Positions 46,748 to 56,088 of a stretch of 64,000 nt of DNA are shown in pieces. The position numbers were made by a program, and so were the translations under genes. The notes beneath the pieces are model-generated. The model saw nothing but the letters and a program-made list of their open reading frames with translations, was not told the origin of the DNA and made no database searches. This DNA comes from Candidatus Phosphoribacter hodrii. GTDB taxonomy: Bacteria; Actinomycetota; Actinomycetes; Actinomycetales; Dermatophilaceae. The stretch spans positions 310,001 through 374,000 of the forward strand of contig JADJIB010000001.1 of assembly GCA_016707175.1 (NCBI GenBank), read 5' to 3'. Position 1 is the first letter of the stretch. Each line of letters starts with the position of its first letter.

Positions 46748-47176
46748 GTGCCCACGTACGCCTACGCCTGCACCGCCTGTGACCATGCGTTCGACGCTGT
46801 CCAGTCCTTCAGCGACGACCCGTTGTCCGTGTGCCCCGAGTGCGACGGTCGGCTGCGCAAGGTTTACGGCTCGATCGGCGTGACCTTCAAGGGGTCCGGC
46901 TTCTACCGCACCGACTCCCGCGCCGCCTCGTCGAAGTCGTCGACGGTTCCCGCGTCCTCCGGGGGGTCGGGCTCTGGCTCGTCGGGTTCTGGCTCGTCGG
47001 GTTCTGGGAACGGTTCGTCGTCGTCCGGGTCTGGGTCTGGGTCCTCAGGCTCATCGTCTGGCTCGGGGTCGTCCGGCTCGTCGCCCGGGTCTGGTTCCCC
47101 GGGCTCGTCGTCGTCCGGCTCAGGGTCCTCAGGCTCGCCGTCTGGGTCGTCGAGTTCGTCCAGCGCCTCGTCCTGA
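46748..47176 (+). CDS. FmdB family zinc-ribbon protein with long Ser/Gly tail
   Basis: Residues 1-52 form the FmdB/CxxC-CxxC putative regulatory zinc ribbon (MPTYAYACTACDHAFDAVQ, then VCPECDGRLRKVYG). The remaining 80 or so residues are almost only Ser and Gly, encoded by an imperfect array of TCG/GGC/TCT-type triplets (46950-47170). The domain is known, while its role is not. The first 60 residues match Rv0991c-type proteins beside the cyclo-ligase in mycobacteria. Tail length is likely to vary between strains. Confidence 0.88.
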   Translation: MPTYAYACTACDHAFDAVQSFSDDPLSVCPECDGRLRKVYGSIGVTFKGSGFYRTDSRAASSKSSTVPASSGGSGSGSSGSGSSGSGNGSSSSGSGSGSSGSSSGSGSSGSSPGSGSPGSSSSGSGSSGSPSGSSSSSSASS

Positions 47177-47269
47177 GGTCGTCCACACCCCCCTGGCCGG
47201 TCGTCCCACCGTCCACAGGCACCCGAGGCGAGGGGGCGGCGGCATACCGCAGCCTCTAACCTTCGGGAC

Positions 47270-48100
47270 ATGACGAGCGTTCCGCAGGCGCAGATCGGGG
47301 TCATCGGCGGCTCCGGGTTCTACAGCTTCCTCACCGGCGCGACCCGGGTGACGGTGGCGACTCCTTTCGGGGAGCCGAGCGACGACCTGGTCGTCGGTGA
47401 GTTGCATGGCCGCAGCGTGGCGTTCCTCGCCCGACACGGGCATGACCATCGCTTCCCGCCGCACCGGGTCAACTACCGGGCCAACCTGTGGGCCCTGCGC
47501 TCCCTCGGCGTCCGGCAGGTCATCGCGCCCTGTGCGGTCGGCGGGCTGCGGCCGCAGCTCGGGCCGGGCACCGTCGTGGTCCCCGATCAGCTCGTCGACC
47601 GGACGTGGGGGCGCGCCCAGACGATCTACGACGACGTGGGCGCCGTCGTGCATGTGAGCTTCGCCGACCCTTACTGCCCGGCCGGGCGAGCTGCGGTCGC
47701 AGCGGCTCTCGCCGACACTGACATCCCCCATCAGCTCGGCGGCACACTCGTCGTCGTCAACGGGCCACGGTTCTCCTCACGCGCCGAGTCGCTGTGGCAC
47801 CAGTCCCAAGGGTGGGATCTCGTCGGCATGACGACGATGCCAGAGGCCGCGATCGCCCGTGAGCTGGCGATGTGTTTCACGACGGTCGCCATGGTCACCG
47901 ACCTCGATGCGGGGGTCGAGCACGGCGATGGAGTGACCCATGACGAGGTCCTCGCTGCCTTCGCCGAGAACATGCCACGGTTCAAGGCGTTGGTCGGAGA
48001 CGTCGTCGGTCGGCTGCCCGAACCGACGCCCGACGAGACGGCGACCTGCGCCTGTCGGCGCTCCCTCGACGGCCTCACCCTGCCGTTCGCGTTGCCATGA
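47270..48100 (+). CDS. mtnP: S-methyl-5'-thioadenosine phosphorylase
   Basis: The 276-residue purine nucleoside phosphorylase family 2 protein has IGVIGGSGFY at the start, the phosphate-site LARHGHDHRFPPHRVNYRANLWAL near residues 43-66, and GMTTMPEAAIARELAMCFTTVAMVTDLDAG near residues 186-215, with the Asp that selects 6-aminopurines. It phosphorolyses methylthioadenosine in methionine salvage. Its TGA lies in CCATGAGCC eight bases before the next gene, so the two are probably cotranscribed. Confidence 0.94.
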   Translation: MTSVPQAQIGVIGGSGFYSFLTGATRVTVATPFGEPSDDLVVGELHGRSVAFLARHGHDHRFPPHRVNYRANLWALRSLGVRQVIAPCAVGGLRPQLGPGTVVVPDQLVDRTWGRAQTIYDDVGAVVHVSFADPYCPAGRAAVAAALADTDIPHQLGGTLVVVNGPRFSSRAESLWHQSQGWDLVGMTTMPEAAIARELAMCFTTVAMVTDLDAGVEHGDGVTHDEVLAAFAENMPRFKALVGDVVGRLPEPTPDETATCACRRSLDGLTLPFALP

Positions 48101-48107
48101 GCCCGCC

Positions 48108-48806
48108 ATGAGCCCTGTCTTGAGCCCTGCCCAGGGCGGTGCGCTACGTCCGGCCCGCCGATCCCGTCGGCAGCGGTTCCTGCTGACTCGGGCCAGGCGG
48201 GCACTGACGGCACTCCTCGTGGGGGTCGCCGGGTGGGTGGCCGTGTCGGCGGCCCGCCCCGCTCCCGTCGAAGGCGGCATACCGGTGCTCGTGGCGGTCC
48301 GAGACCTGGCAGCGGGGGCGCGGGTCGGATCAGGGGACCTCCGCGCGGTGCGGGTGCCGCCGGACGCGGTCCCGGCGCGGGCGATCCTCGACGCGAGCGC
48401 CGCGGCGGGCGCCCTCCTCGCCGGCCCGCTGAGCGAGGGCGAAGTGCTCACTGCGACCCGCCTGCAGGGTCCAGGCCTGCTCGCCGGGGCGTCGTCCGAC
48501 ACGGTCGCAGTGGCCGTCCCGTTGGCCGATCCATCGATCCTCGCGGCCCTGCGACCCGGAGATCGCGTCCGGGTGCTGGCCGTGGGCACTGGCGCCGTCG
48601 TCGGCGATGCGACCGTCCTCGTCGCGACGGCGCCGGCCGACGAGGTCAGCGGGCTGGTCGCGACGGGTTCCGGCCCCGGCAGTCTCATCGCGGCCCTGGA
48701 CCGGCAGGCGGCCTCGGCTCTGGCGGCTGCCCAAGGCCCGTCGGGGGTGTCTGGGGGGTTCGTCATCGCGCTGTTGAACTCCGACACGATACGCGCGCCG
48801 ATGTGA
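48108..48806 (+). CDS. SAF domain protein, CpaB/RcpC-like
   Basis: The 232-residue protein has a basic N-terminus, one membrane helix (ALTALLVGVAGWVAVSA, about residues 31-47) and a SAF domain: IPVLVAVRDLAAGARVGSGDLRAVRVPPDAVPA (residues 58-90). A C-terminal half follows with VAVPLADPSILAALRPGDRVRVLAVG. CpaB/RcpC proteins belong to the Flp/Tad pilus periplasmic apparatus, but many actinobacterial stand-alone copies sit beside mscL with unknown function. No other tad genes are visible. It is exported with the C-terminus outside. Confidence 0.82.
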   Translation: MSPVLSPAQGGALRPARRSRRQRFLLTRARRALTALLVGVAGWVAVSAARPAPVEGGIPVLVAVRDLAAGARVGSGDLRAVRVPPDAVPARAILDASAAAGALLAGPLSEGEVLTATRLQGPGLLAGASSDTVAVAVPLADPSILAALRPGDRVRVLAVGTGAVVGDATVLVATAPADEVSGLVATGSGPGSLIAALDRQAASALAAAQGPSGVSGGFVIALLNSDTIRAPM

Positions 48807-48987
48807 CCTAATTCCCATTTTGTGCACGGACGGAGTAGCCTGAACGTCGTGCTCGGGGAAGCTCTCCTCTGGCATGCCAAGCGAAACACTTCATGCTCCC
48901 CTGGGCGCACCTGCCGCCCACGCCACCCTCAACTGAGGCTGGATCTCCCAGGGTCGGGAGCCCACCCCACAAAAGGATCACGCACCC

Positions 48988-49353
48988 ATGCTCAAGGGAT
49001 TCAAAGACTTCCTCATGCGCGGCAACGTCGTCGACCTCGCGGTCGCCGTCATCATCGCCGGCGCGTTCGGCAAGGTCATCGAGGCCTTCGTCACGATCGT
49101 CATGGACATCATCGGCAAGCTCGGCGGTCAGCCGGACTTCTCCGCATGGGCCCCGGGCGGCGTGCACCTCGGCAGCTTCATCACCGTGACGATCTCGTTC
49201 CTCATCATCGCGGCCGCCGTCTACGCCATCGTCGTCGTCCCGCTCAACAAGCTCGCCGAGCGCCGCAAGGCCGGCGAGGTCGTCGAGGACGAGGCCCCCT
49301 CGGCCGAGGTTGCCCTCCTCACCGAGATCCGCGACGCCCTGCGCACTCGCTGA
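48988..49353 (+). CDS. mscL: Large-conductance mechanosensitive channel
   Basis: The 121-residue protein has the amphipathic N-terminal helix MLKGFKDFLMRGNVVDLAVAVIIAGAFGKV leading into TM1, a periplasmic loop, TM2 (FITVTISFLIIAAAVYAIVVVPLNKLAE) and a charged C-terminal helix bundle. It opens as a homopentamer during hypo-osmotic shock. The AAAGGA sequence 13 bases before ATG acts as ribosome site. The 180 bases upstream hold no gene. TAGCCT near 48834 is a weak -10 candidate. A strong hairpin terminator follows at 49438. Confidence 0.96.
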   Translation: MLKGFKDFLMRGNVVDLAVAVIIAGAFGKVIEAFVTIVMDIIGKLGGQPDFSAWAPGGVHLGSFITVTISFLIIAAAVYAIVVVPLNKLAERRKAGEVVEDEAPSAEVALLTEIRDALRTR

Positions 49354-49371
49354 TTGCACCACAGCACCACT

Positions 49372-49406
49372 GGCACGACCTGAACCACGGGCACGACCTG
49401 AACCAC
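49372..49406. repeat. Tandem direct repeat after mscL
   Basis: GGCACGACCTGAACCAC occurs at 49372-49388 and again at 49390-49406 (period 18), followed by a degenerate third unit (CGCACCACCTGTTCGACCAC). It lies between the mscL stop and its terminator and has no coding interpretation. Confidence 0.75.
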
Positions 49407-49437
49407 ACGCACCACCTGTTCGACCACGAAACGCCCC

Positions 49438-49470
49438 GGCGGGGCGGGAGCCATTGGCACCCGCCCCGCC
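49438..49470. terminator. Strong GC hairpin terminator downstream of mscL
   Basis: GGCGGGGCGGG and CCCGCCCCGCC form a perfect 11-bp stem with an 11-base loop. It is flanked by ACGAAACGCCCC on the left and GTCGGCTTTC on the right. It separates mscL from the TauE gene. Confidence 0.8.
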
Positions 49471-49562
49471 GTCGGCTTTCACGGGCGGGTAGGCCTCTGG
49501 GACCACGTGCCCACATCGTCCGACCGGGTGCCAACCTCACGCTGGGAAGGCACACTTGATGG

Positions 49563-50285
49563 GTGACTTGGCTTGTCCTCGGCATCGCTCTGATCGCCGC
49601 GTTCAGCGCGTTCACCCAGATCATCACCGGATTCGGCTTCGCCCTCGTCGGCCTTCCGCTCCTCGCCCTCGTGACCGACCCCGTGACGGCAGTGGTCTCG
49701 ATGACTGTCCTGAGCACTGCGCTCACCCTCGGCGCCTCGATCCAGCAGCGCCGCGACATCGAATGGCGCCCAGCCGGAAGCGTCACGGCCACTGCCCTGC
49801 TGGGTATGCCGGTCGGGCTGCTTGCCCTGCGCCTCGTCGACGCGCGCTGGCTCAGTGTCCTCATCGGCATCGTGCTGCTGGCGTTCACCTTCGCGCTCGT
49901 TCGCGGGATCCGATTGCAGGGTCGCGCCGTGACCCCGACCGCGGGCTTCGTCAGTGGCGCGCTGCTCATGTCGACGGGCATGAACGGCCCGCCCCTGGTC
50001 GTTGCGTTCCAGAACAAGGAGATGAGCCCGCCGCAGTTCCGCGCCACCCTGCAGGCGGTCCTCACGATCCAAGGCTTCTTCGGCCTCGTAGGCTTCGCCG
50101 CCGTGGGGTTGTTCAGCCCGCCCGTCTGGTCGGTCGTGGCCTACGGAGCGCCGGCAATGCTCGTCGGCTGGTGGGTCGGGCATCTCGTCTCCCGACGGAT
50201 GGATGCCGCGCTGTTCCGACGGCTCGTCCTGGTCACGTTGGCCGCCAGCGCAGCCACCTCCATCGCCACGGGCCTGCTCGGCTGA
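49563..50285 (+). CDS. TauE/SafE family membrane permease
   Basis: The 240-residue protein has about eight hydrophobic segments with the two family repeats: ITGFGFALVGLPLLALVTDP (residues 20-39) and FVSGALLMSTGMNGPPLVVAF (128-148). Members carry sulfite, sulfonates or other organic anions out of the cell. GTG 49563 is used because it gives the normal N-terminus. No sulfur-metabolism gene adjoins, so the substrate is open. Confidence 0.9.
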   Translation: MTWLVLGIALIAAFSAFTQIITGFGFALVGLPLLALVTDPVTAVVSMTVLSTALTLGASIQQRRDIEWRPAGSVTATALLGMPVGLLALRLVDARWLSVLIGIVLLAFTFALVRGIRLQGRAVTPTAGFVSGALLMSTGMNGPPLVVAFQNKEMSPPQFRATLQAVLTIQGFFGLVGFAAVGLFSPPVWSVVAYGAPAMLVGWWVGHLVSRRMDAALFRRLVLVTLAASAATSIATGLLG

Positions 50286-50313
50286 GCAGGGTTGAGCGGC
50301 ATACCTGCCGAGG

Positions 50314-53300
50314 TCACTCCCAGTGCGGAGGGCGCTGTTCCTCGAGCCAACGGTCGTGCTCGTCGCCGCTGCGGGGCCGCTCGCCCCACCCGGTGTCGGT
50401 GTCGTCGGCGCTGCGCTCGGCAGAACTGCGCTTGAGCTTCTTGCGCTTGCCCGGCTTGGCAGCCTCGCCGACTTCCCCGACCTCGCTGGCCTTGGCGGCC
50501 TCGGTGGGTTTGCTCTCCGCAGCCGCCTCGGTCTCCTGCGCCGAATTGGGCTCCGCCACTGACGGCTCAGGCTCAGCGGCCGGCTCGGGTGCCTTCGGCT
50601 CAAGCGCCTCTGCGGCCGCGACTTGGGCGTTCCGCGCCCGCAGCGTGGCCGTCACGGCGGCGACAACGCGCACCACTTCGGGCGCCGGGTCGCGATAGAG
50701 ATCGGTGCTCCAGACCCGAATCGGCTCCCAGCCGAGTCGGCGAAGTTGCCGCGGGCGCAGGACGTCGCGGGCGCGGACGCCCGGGAGGGCGGCATACCCG
50801 GGTCCGTCGCTCTCCACCGCGACCAGCCAGCGGTCGGCGACGGAGGGGTGGCCGACGGCGAGTTCGACGCGGTGGGGGCCGACACCCATCTGGGCCTGGA
50901 CGGTGAGGCCCTCCTGGCGCAGCCGCGAGGCGAGGTAGGACATGAGCGGGTCGCCACCTTGGGCGGTGGTCGACTCCCCCTCGTGTATGCCGCCCGCCTC
51001 GGCGTGCGCGAGCAACTCGACCAGGCGGCCGGCCGGGGTCGCCCGCAGGCGGCCGGCGTCGAGATCGCCGGAGCGGAGCGTCGACACGACCACGAGTTCC
51101 TGCCGGGCCCGCGCCGTGGCGGCGATGAGGGCAGCTTCGCCACCGGGAAGGTTGAGCGCCGGGAAGCGGTGCAGCACCCGGCCGTGCGGCGTGCGGCCGT
51201 AGCCGACGGCGAGCAGCACGACGTCGCGCAGCAGGCCGTCGGCCTCCTCGACTTGGGCCACGACGAACGGCTCGACCCCGACGCCGGCGAGGAATTCGCC
51301 CGCGGCGACGTCGCCGTCGAGCCGGCCGATCCCGTCGCGAACGCCGTCGCGCACCAGGTGAGCCATGTCGGCGGTGAGGGTGAGGACGGCCAGGGTCTGG
51401 TCGCGGCGGTGCCGGGCGTGTTCCAGGACGAGCTCGACGACCCGCGCGACCTCGGCAGCGGTCCACTCGATGGCGCTGTCGGTGCCGGGCAGCACGGCCG
51501 CGGTGCCCTCGACATGGTCGAGGCGCAGCGCGGGGACTCGCAGCGGCGACGGGGCACCGTGGGTGATCCCCTCCGGAGGCAACAACGCGAGTCGGGCGTC
51601 GAGGTCGGTGTGCCACCAGGCGAGGCGACGCTCGGGCAGGACGGCGGTGGCGGCGGCATACAGGGAGGGCGGGGCGGCCGACGGGTCGGTGACGGGACGG
51701 GTTCCGGCGCTGGCGCGGAAGGCGCTCGGGACGGCTCCGTCGGGACGACCGATGACGAGCGTCTGGCGGCCTCGGGACAGCGCCGACACGGCTTCGGCGA
51801 CGCTGACCGTGGTGGCGTCGTCGAGGACGACCACGTCGACGGCGGTGCCGGGGGCGAGGACCTGCGCGACGGCATACGGGCTGACGGCCAGGCACGGGCG
51901 CAAGGCGCCGATGACCCGGTCGGCCTCGCGGTGCAGGGCCGCAAACGGCAGGTGCCCATGGCCGAGCCCCGCCTGCGCGTGCAGGAGGTCGGTCTGGCGG
52001 GGGTGCTCGCGAGCGCGCTGGCGGGCGCGACGGTCGACGACCGCGCGGACCCGGCCCGCGTCGCTCGTGCGCCCGACCTCGTCGAGCCCGGCGAGTTGGT
52101 CGGCGGCCAGGCGCAGCGCGCCGCCGTCGTGGTTGGCGTAGCGCGGGTCGCGGGCGCGGATCTCCTGGCCCAGCGACGCCCACCAGACGTGCTCGACCTC
52201 GGCGGGCACGTGCTCGGCGGCGACCCCGCGCGCGGCGAAGTCATCCATCACCTCGCCCATCCGCGCGGCCCGCAACTCGTCGACGACCGCAGTGACCTGG
52301 GGCAGGATGTCGAGCCGGTCGAGCCGCTCGGCCAGCCGGGTCAGGCGGGCGCGCAGCAGCGGGAACGAGGTCGTGAGCATGGGCCCGTCGTCGGGTCCGG
52401 GGCGCAGCCGCTCGTCGAGCCAGGTGAGGTCGGCAACGAGCCCTTGGTATGCCGCCTCGCCCTCCTCCAACCGCGGGGAGATCTCGGGCCGGCCGCCGGC
52501 GCCGACGAGGTCGTGCCAGGCGATCCGTTGGTTGCGGGCGCGGACCAACTCGGCGTGCAGGTCGGCCGGGGGGCGACCCGGGACGGAGCATTCGGCGGGC
52601 CTGGCGGCGCACGCGCGAGCGCGACCAGCCGCCGAGCTCGACGGCCGACTCGGCGCGATAGGCGCGGCTGCCGGTGGCGACGACGTGCTCGTCGAGGGGG
52701 ACGTCGAAGATCTCGGGCCGGAAGACCTCGAGGGTCTCGTGGACGCCGCGCATGGTGACGAGGGCGTGGCGCCAGTCGGCGGCGGAGCGGGCCGGGCGCA
52801 GGCTGGACTCGACGAGGATCGAGTCGAGATCGGCGGTCGTCGCGGCCAGATCGCCGCCGGTGAGCCGCGTGACGATGTCGCGGGCCCGCTCGACCTCGGC
52901 CTCGGAGCGGATGGTGGCGCCGTACCAGGGGTCGCCGCCCTCGGCCGACCAGGCTCCCGCGGCGGCTGCGGCCTGCAGGTGCTCGGCCAACTCGGTGACC
53001 CGTGCGCGGGAGAGCTCTTCGAGGGCGGCGCCGCCGATCCGCACCCGGGAGCCCGGCGCGGGGTGACGCGCGGCGAGGGCGCCCATCGCCTCCTGGATTT
53101 CGTATGCCGTGACTCCCCACGGGCGGCGCACCTCGTGGATCGCGGCGACATGGTCGGCGAGGGTCTGCTCGGACTGCCCGACGGTGGCCGCCCGGTCGAG
53201 GCGCCCGCGAGGGTCGGCGGCGTCGGCGAGGTCGCGGTCATCGAGGGTCGCGAGGCGGGCGAGTGCTTGGCCTAGCTCGCTCGTGACGGCGCGGCGATCC

Positions 53301-54331
53301 TCACCGGCGCCGGTGAGGTCCAGGACGAGGTCGTCGAGGCCGACGGAGGCGAGCCGGTCCTGCAGTTCGCGCAACGACCGACGCTGGGAGGTGACGTAGA
53401 GGACCTGCTTGCCGTCGTGGGCGAGGGCGGCGACGAGGGCGGCGACCGTTTGGGTGGCACCGGTGCCGGTCGGGGCGGTGAGGACGAGTTGGCGGCCCGC
53501 GCGGACCGCCTCGATGACCGACTCCTGGGTGGCGTCGAGGTCGAGGACCCGCATCTCCAACTCGGGGTCGGGGGTCTCGGCGGGCTCAGGGAGGGCCTGA
53601 CGCAGCCGGGTGATGGCCGGCTCGTCCCCGGCGAGGGCGGCGACGAGGTCGACCTGGGCGAGCCATTGGGCCTGACCGCTGACGTCGGCGACCATGTCGG
53701 GCTTGCCGTAGGGGTAGGTCCCGAGAACCAACCTCGGGGTGACGGCGAAGCCGGGGAGGTCGGCGCAGAGGCGACCGAGGGCGGCATACACGGGGTAGGG
53801 GTCGAAGCCACCCGCGGAGCCCTTGAGCGTCGTGAGCGCGGCGAGGGCGGTGGGGTCGACGGCGATGCCCGCGACCGAGCGCAGGTAGTTGACGAGCACG
53901 GGGTTAACCTCGACGGTCGGCCCAAGGTCGAGGTCGAAGTCGTGCTGGGCCGGGCTGGTGGGGCGCAGGGTGCAGGTGCGCAGCAGGACCGGGGCCTCGA
54001 CGATCGCGCGGGCGCGCGGCGGGTCCCAGGTGGCGACGCCGATGGCGACGAACCCGACGACCAGGCCGCGCTCGTTGAGGAGCTCGGAGGCCTTGGCGTG
54101 GATCGCCCGGACGGTGTCGCGGGCCTCCTCGAAGGCGGCGGCCTCGCGGACCAGGTCGGACAGGCTGGTGGGACGGCCGGCGAGCAGCATCGAGACGCCG
54201 CCGGGGTGGGCGGTGGTGAGATCGAGGTAGCCGTCGCGGTCGGGGCCCTCGGGCGCCCAGAGCAGGGTGTTGCGGCCGCCGACCTCGGACAGCTCCCGGG
54301 CCCAGCTGGCTATCGTCTGCGCAACACTCAC
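50314..54331 (-). CDS. Large AAA/helicase-like protein with C-terminal MTES_1575-type nuclease domain (frameshift near 52570)
   Basis: Two frames join at a run of six G bases (52568-52573) into one protein of about 1340 residues starting at GTG 54331. The N-terminal 250 residues resemble the DUF4011-like region (ELSEVGGRNTLLW, VNPVLVNYLRS). A superfamily-1-like ATPase core follows, with LTAPTGTGATQTVAALVAAL, where the Walker A lysine is replaced by Ala-Thr, and VVVLDDATTVSVAEAV as Walker B. The C-terminal third ends in SYLASRLRQEGLTVQAQMGVG...VAVESDGPGYAALPGVRARDVLRPRQLRRLGWEPIRVW-type sequence, a Vsr/REase_MTES_1575 fold, then an acidic/basic tail. Role in DNA repair or defence is inferred. 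Confidence 0.8.
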
Positions 54332-54570
54332 CGGGTCAGGCTAACCGGGGCAGCGCGGTTGGCTCGGGTGCCCGCGCCGAGGGAGCGCCGTTTGGTGTGG
54401 TTCGGGGCTGCCTGGGTATGCCGCGTGCCCCGGTTCCGTGCGGGTCCGGCTTCCGCGGGTCCGGCTTCCGCATGCCCGGCGGCTCCGCTTGGGGATTGGC
54501 TCGGGGCTGGGGCCGCCTGTCACAATGGCGGTCGCGGCTGCGCCCGTCCCGGGACGGCTGGCTGCGCCCC

Positions 54571-54643
54571 GCCCTCGTAGCTCAGGGGATAGAGCACCGC
54601 TCTCCTAAAGCGGGTGTCGGCAGTTCGAATCTGCCCGGGGGCA
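54571..54643 (+). tRNA. tRNA-Arg (anticodon CCT)
   Basis: GCCCTCG/CGGGGGC acceptor stem with discriminator A, D arm GCTC-AGGGGATA-GAGC, anticodon arm CCGCT-CTCCTAA-AGCGG giving CCT, and T arm GGCAG-TTCGAAT-CTGCC. It is followed by toxin-antitoxin genes on the other strand, and tRNA-Arg genes are common integration sites. No repeat of its 3' end was found by eye downstream. Confidence 0.93.
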
Positions 54644-54749
54644 CCCAACCGTTCCCCAGGTCTACGGCCATTTTCGGCCTCCTCTCGCTACTCCGCTTCG
54701 AGGCATGCTCCCCCGCTGGGGCCCCATGGGCTTCCCGAGACATCGCACT

Positions 54750-54875
54750 TCACGATCGCCCCTCGAGTCGGGCAACCCGGCGAGACAATCCGGCAATGGC
54801 CTCGTTCGCCACCGCCAGCGACGACTCAAGGGATGCCGCTCGATCCCCGACCGCCAGCTCGTTGGCGCTTTTCAT
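54750..54875 (-). CDS. Possible 41-residue coiled-coil small protein after the HEPN gene
   Basis: ATG 54875 opens a frame that reads MKSANELAVGDRAASLESSL and continues to a basic end with TGA at 54750. Leucines and alanines recur with heptad-like spacing, so a short coiled coil is plausible. It lies 49 bases downstream of the HEPN stop on the same strand, so it could be the third gene of that locus. The same frame stays open for some codons upstream, so it might be the remnant of a longer protein. Function is not recognised. Confidence 0.3.
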   Translation of the reverse strand: MKSANELAVGDRAASLESSLAVANEAIAGLSRRVARLEGRS

Positions 54876-54923
54876 CTTGCGCTCGATGCCGCCACGCAGG
54901 GGTCCCTGCGGGTTTGGGCCGAA

Positions 54924-55370
54924 CTACTGCCAAACGCCGAGTTGGCCGGAGCCGAGGAGGGCATGAGCCGCCGTCAGGGCAGCCTCCGCCACTCTCAGTG
55001 CGTCCTCCAGGTCTCCCGCGTCGGGGCCGGCTTCGTCGGAGTCGGGGTATTCGTATGCGTTGCGATTACGGCGAATTCGACCGAAGGAGCGGAAGGGCGA
55101 GCCGGGCCCACCAAACTGCGCCTGGACGGCGTCTTGGATAGCGATGTGACCGCCGCGGCTGGTGGCGCGGAGCCCTTGGACGGCGAGCAGCGCGGCGGCA
55201 GCCTTACGCAGTGCGTCGTATGCCAGTTGGTAGGCGCCGGTCAGGTCGCTCAGTCGTTCAGCAGATCGGGCTGACTCGATGTGGCGTGTGCCGTCCGCGA
55301 GGAGCCGCGCCGCGAGGGCCGCGTCCGGAGTGACCCGTTCAAGCTCTCCGCCGGCCACGAGGGTGGACAC
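54924..55370 (-). CDS. HEPN domain protein, probable toxin of an MNT-HEPN pair
   Basis: The 148-residue all-helical protein has YQLAYDALRKAAAALLAVQGLRA (residues 47-69) and the HEPN signature region SFGRIRRNRNAYEYPDSDE (about 93-111). There the Arg/Asn-rich motif precedes a Tyr like those AMPylated in characterised HEPN toxins. HEPN proteins of this type are RNases. The gene starts 24 bases after an HTH-MNT nucleotidyltransferase on the same strand, the standard antitoxin-toxin arrangement. The classical RX4-6H histidine is not obvious here, which weakens a catalytic claim. Confidence 0.75.
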   Translation of the reverse strand: MSTLVAGGELERVTPDAALAARLLADGTRHIESARSAERLSDLTGAYQLAYDALRKAAAALLAVQGLRATSRGGHIAIQDAVQAQFGGPGSPFRSFGRIRRNRNAYEYPDSDEAGPDAGDLEDALRVAEAALTAAHALLGSGQLGVWQ

Positions 55371-55393
55371 CTCGGCACGGCCTGGCCCCCAGG

Positions 55394-55990
55394 TCAGGAC
55401 GCGTCACCTGTCTCAGGCACGGAGCGGATGGGGACAAGCGGGCGGCTGGTTACTTCGGCGTGGAAGCCGTCTGTGCCGTTGCGCCACCACGCCAGCGACC
55501 GGATCGTCACATTCACCTCGCGCCCCAGCCGACGGTAGGCACGCTGGGCAGCATCGTCGAGCTCGTCACGATCGGGACGACCGATCACGAGAACATCGAG
55601 GTCCGCAGGTGCCCGGCCGGGCACACCGGCATACCGCGCGGCCCAGGACCCGTAGAGATACAGACCTTCGATGCCCCCAACGGAAGCGAACTCCTCGGCG
55701 ATCACCTGGGGCGGGCCGAACGACCGGAGCAGCAACTCGGTCAGCGGTTGGGTGATCGGCGAGGGCAGTGCGCGGACCAGCCGAGTGTTCCCGACCCGCC
55801 GTGAGACAACAACGCCGGCATCCTCGGCCCGGGAGACCTCTCGTTGGGCTGTCGAAACCGAGGCGCCAACGCGGTTGGCGAGCTCCGTGAGCGACCATTC
55901 TTGTTCCGGGTTCAGCAGGATGAGGGCCAGGACCTCCCCTTGCAGGGCAGACCGCAGCAACGGCAAGAGCTGCGGAGCTGGAGATTGCAT
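55394..55990 (-). CDS. HTH-nucleotidyltransferase (MNT) antitoxin-like protein
   Basis: ATG 55990 was chosen because a good promoter places the transcript start at or next to it. The 198-residue protein has an N-terminal winged HTH (EWSLTELANRVGASVSTAQREVSRAEDAGVV, about 29-60) and a minimal nucleotidyltransferase domain with LYLYGSWAARYAG followed by PADLDVLVIG, the GS-x-DxD active site near residues 110-132. In MNT-HEPN systems this enzyme modifies and silences the HEPN toxin. The added HTH points to autoregulation. TTG 56044 would be an upstream start in the same frame. Confidence 0.82.
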   Translation of the reverse strand: MQSPAPQLLPLLRSALQGEVLALILLNPEQEWSLTELANRVGASVSTAQREVSRAEDAGVVVSRRVGNTRLVRALPSPITQPLTELLLRSFGPPQVIAEEFASVGGIEGLYLYGSWAARYAGVPGRAPADLDVLVIGRPDRDELDDAAQRAYRRLGREVNVTIRSLAWWRNGTDGFHAEVTSRPLVPIRSVPETGDAS

Positions 55991-55997
55991 AACCTGG

Positions 55998-56026
55998 AAG
56001 ATACTTTGCACGTTACGGTAAGTCAA
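55998..56026 (-). promoter_or_regulatory. Promoter of the MNT-HEPN operon, probably giving a leaderless mRNA
   Basis: On the minus strand TTGACT (56026-56021), 17 bases, then TATCTT (56003-55998) form a good sigma-70-type promoter. Only seven bases (CCAGGTT) separate the -10 box from ATG 55990, so transcription should begin at or very near the start codon. Within the spacer TTACCGTAA is a 4-1-4 palindrome and ACGTT...AACGT flanks it, plausible operator for the HTH domain. Confidence 0.7.
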
Positions 56027-56088
56027 CGTAGGCAGCGTGCTCAAGGCGCGCTGGGCGGCATACCTCTGCGGGGAGGTGGCAGCACGGC

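Noticed and set aside
48108..48806. Flp/Tad pilus locus
   Set aside because: Only a lone SAF/CpaB-like gene is present. No prepilin, TadA ATPase or TadB/C gene lies nearby.
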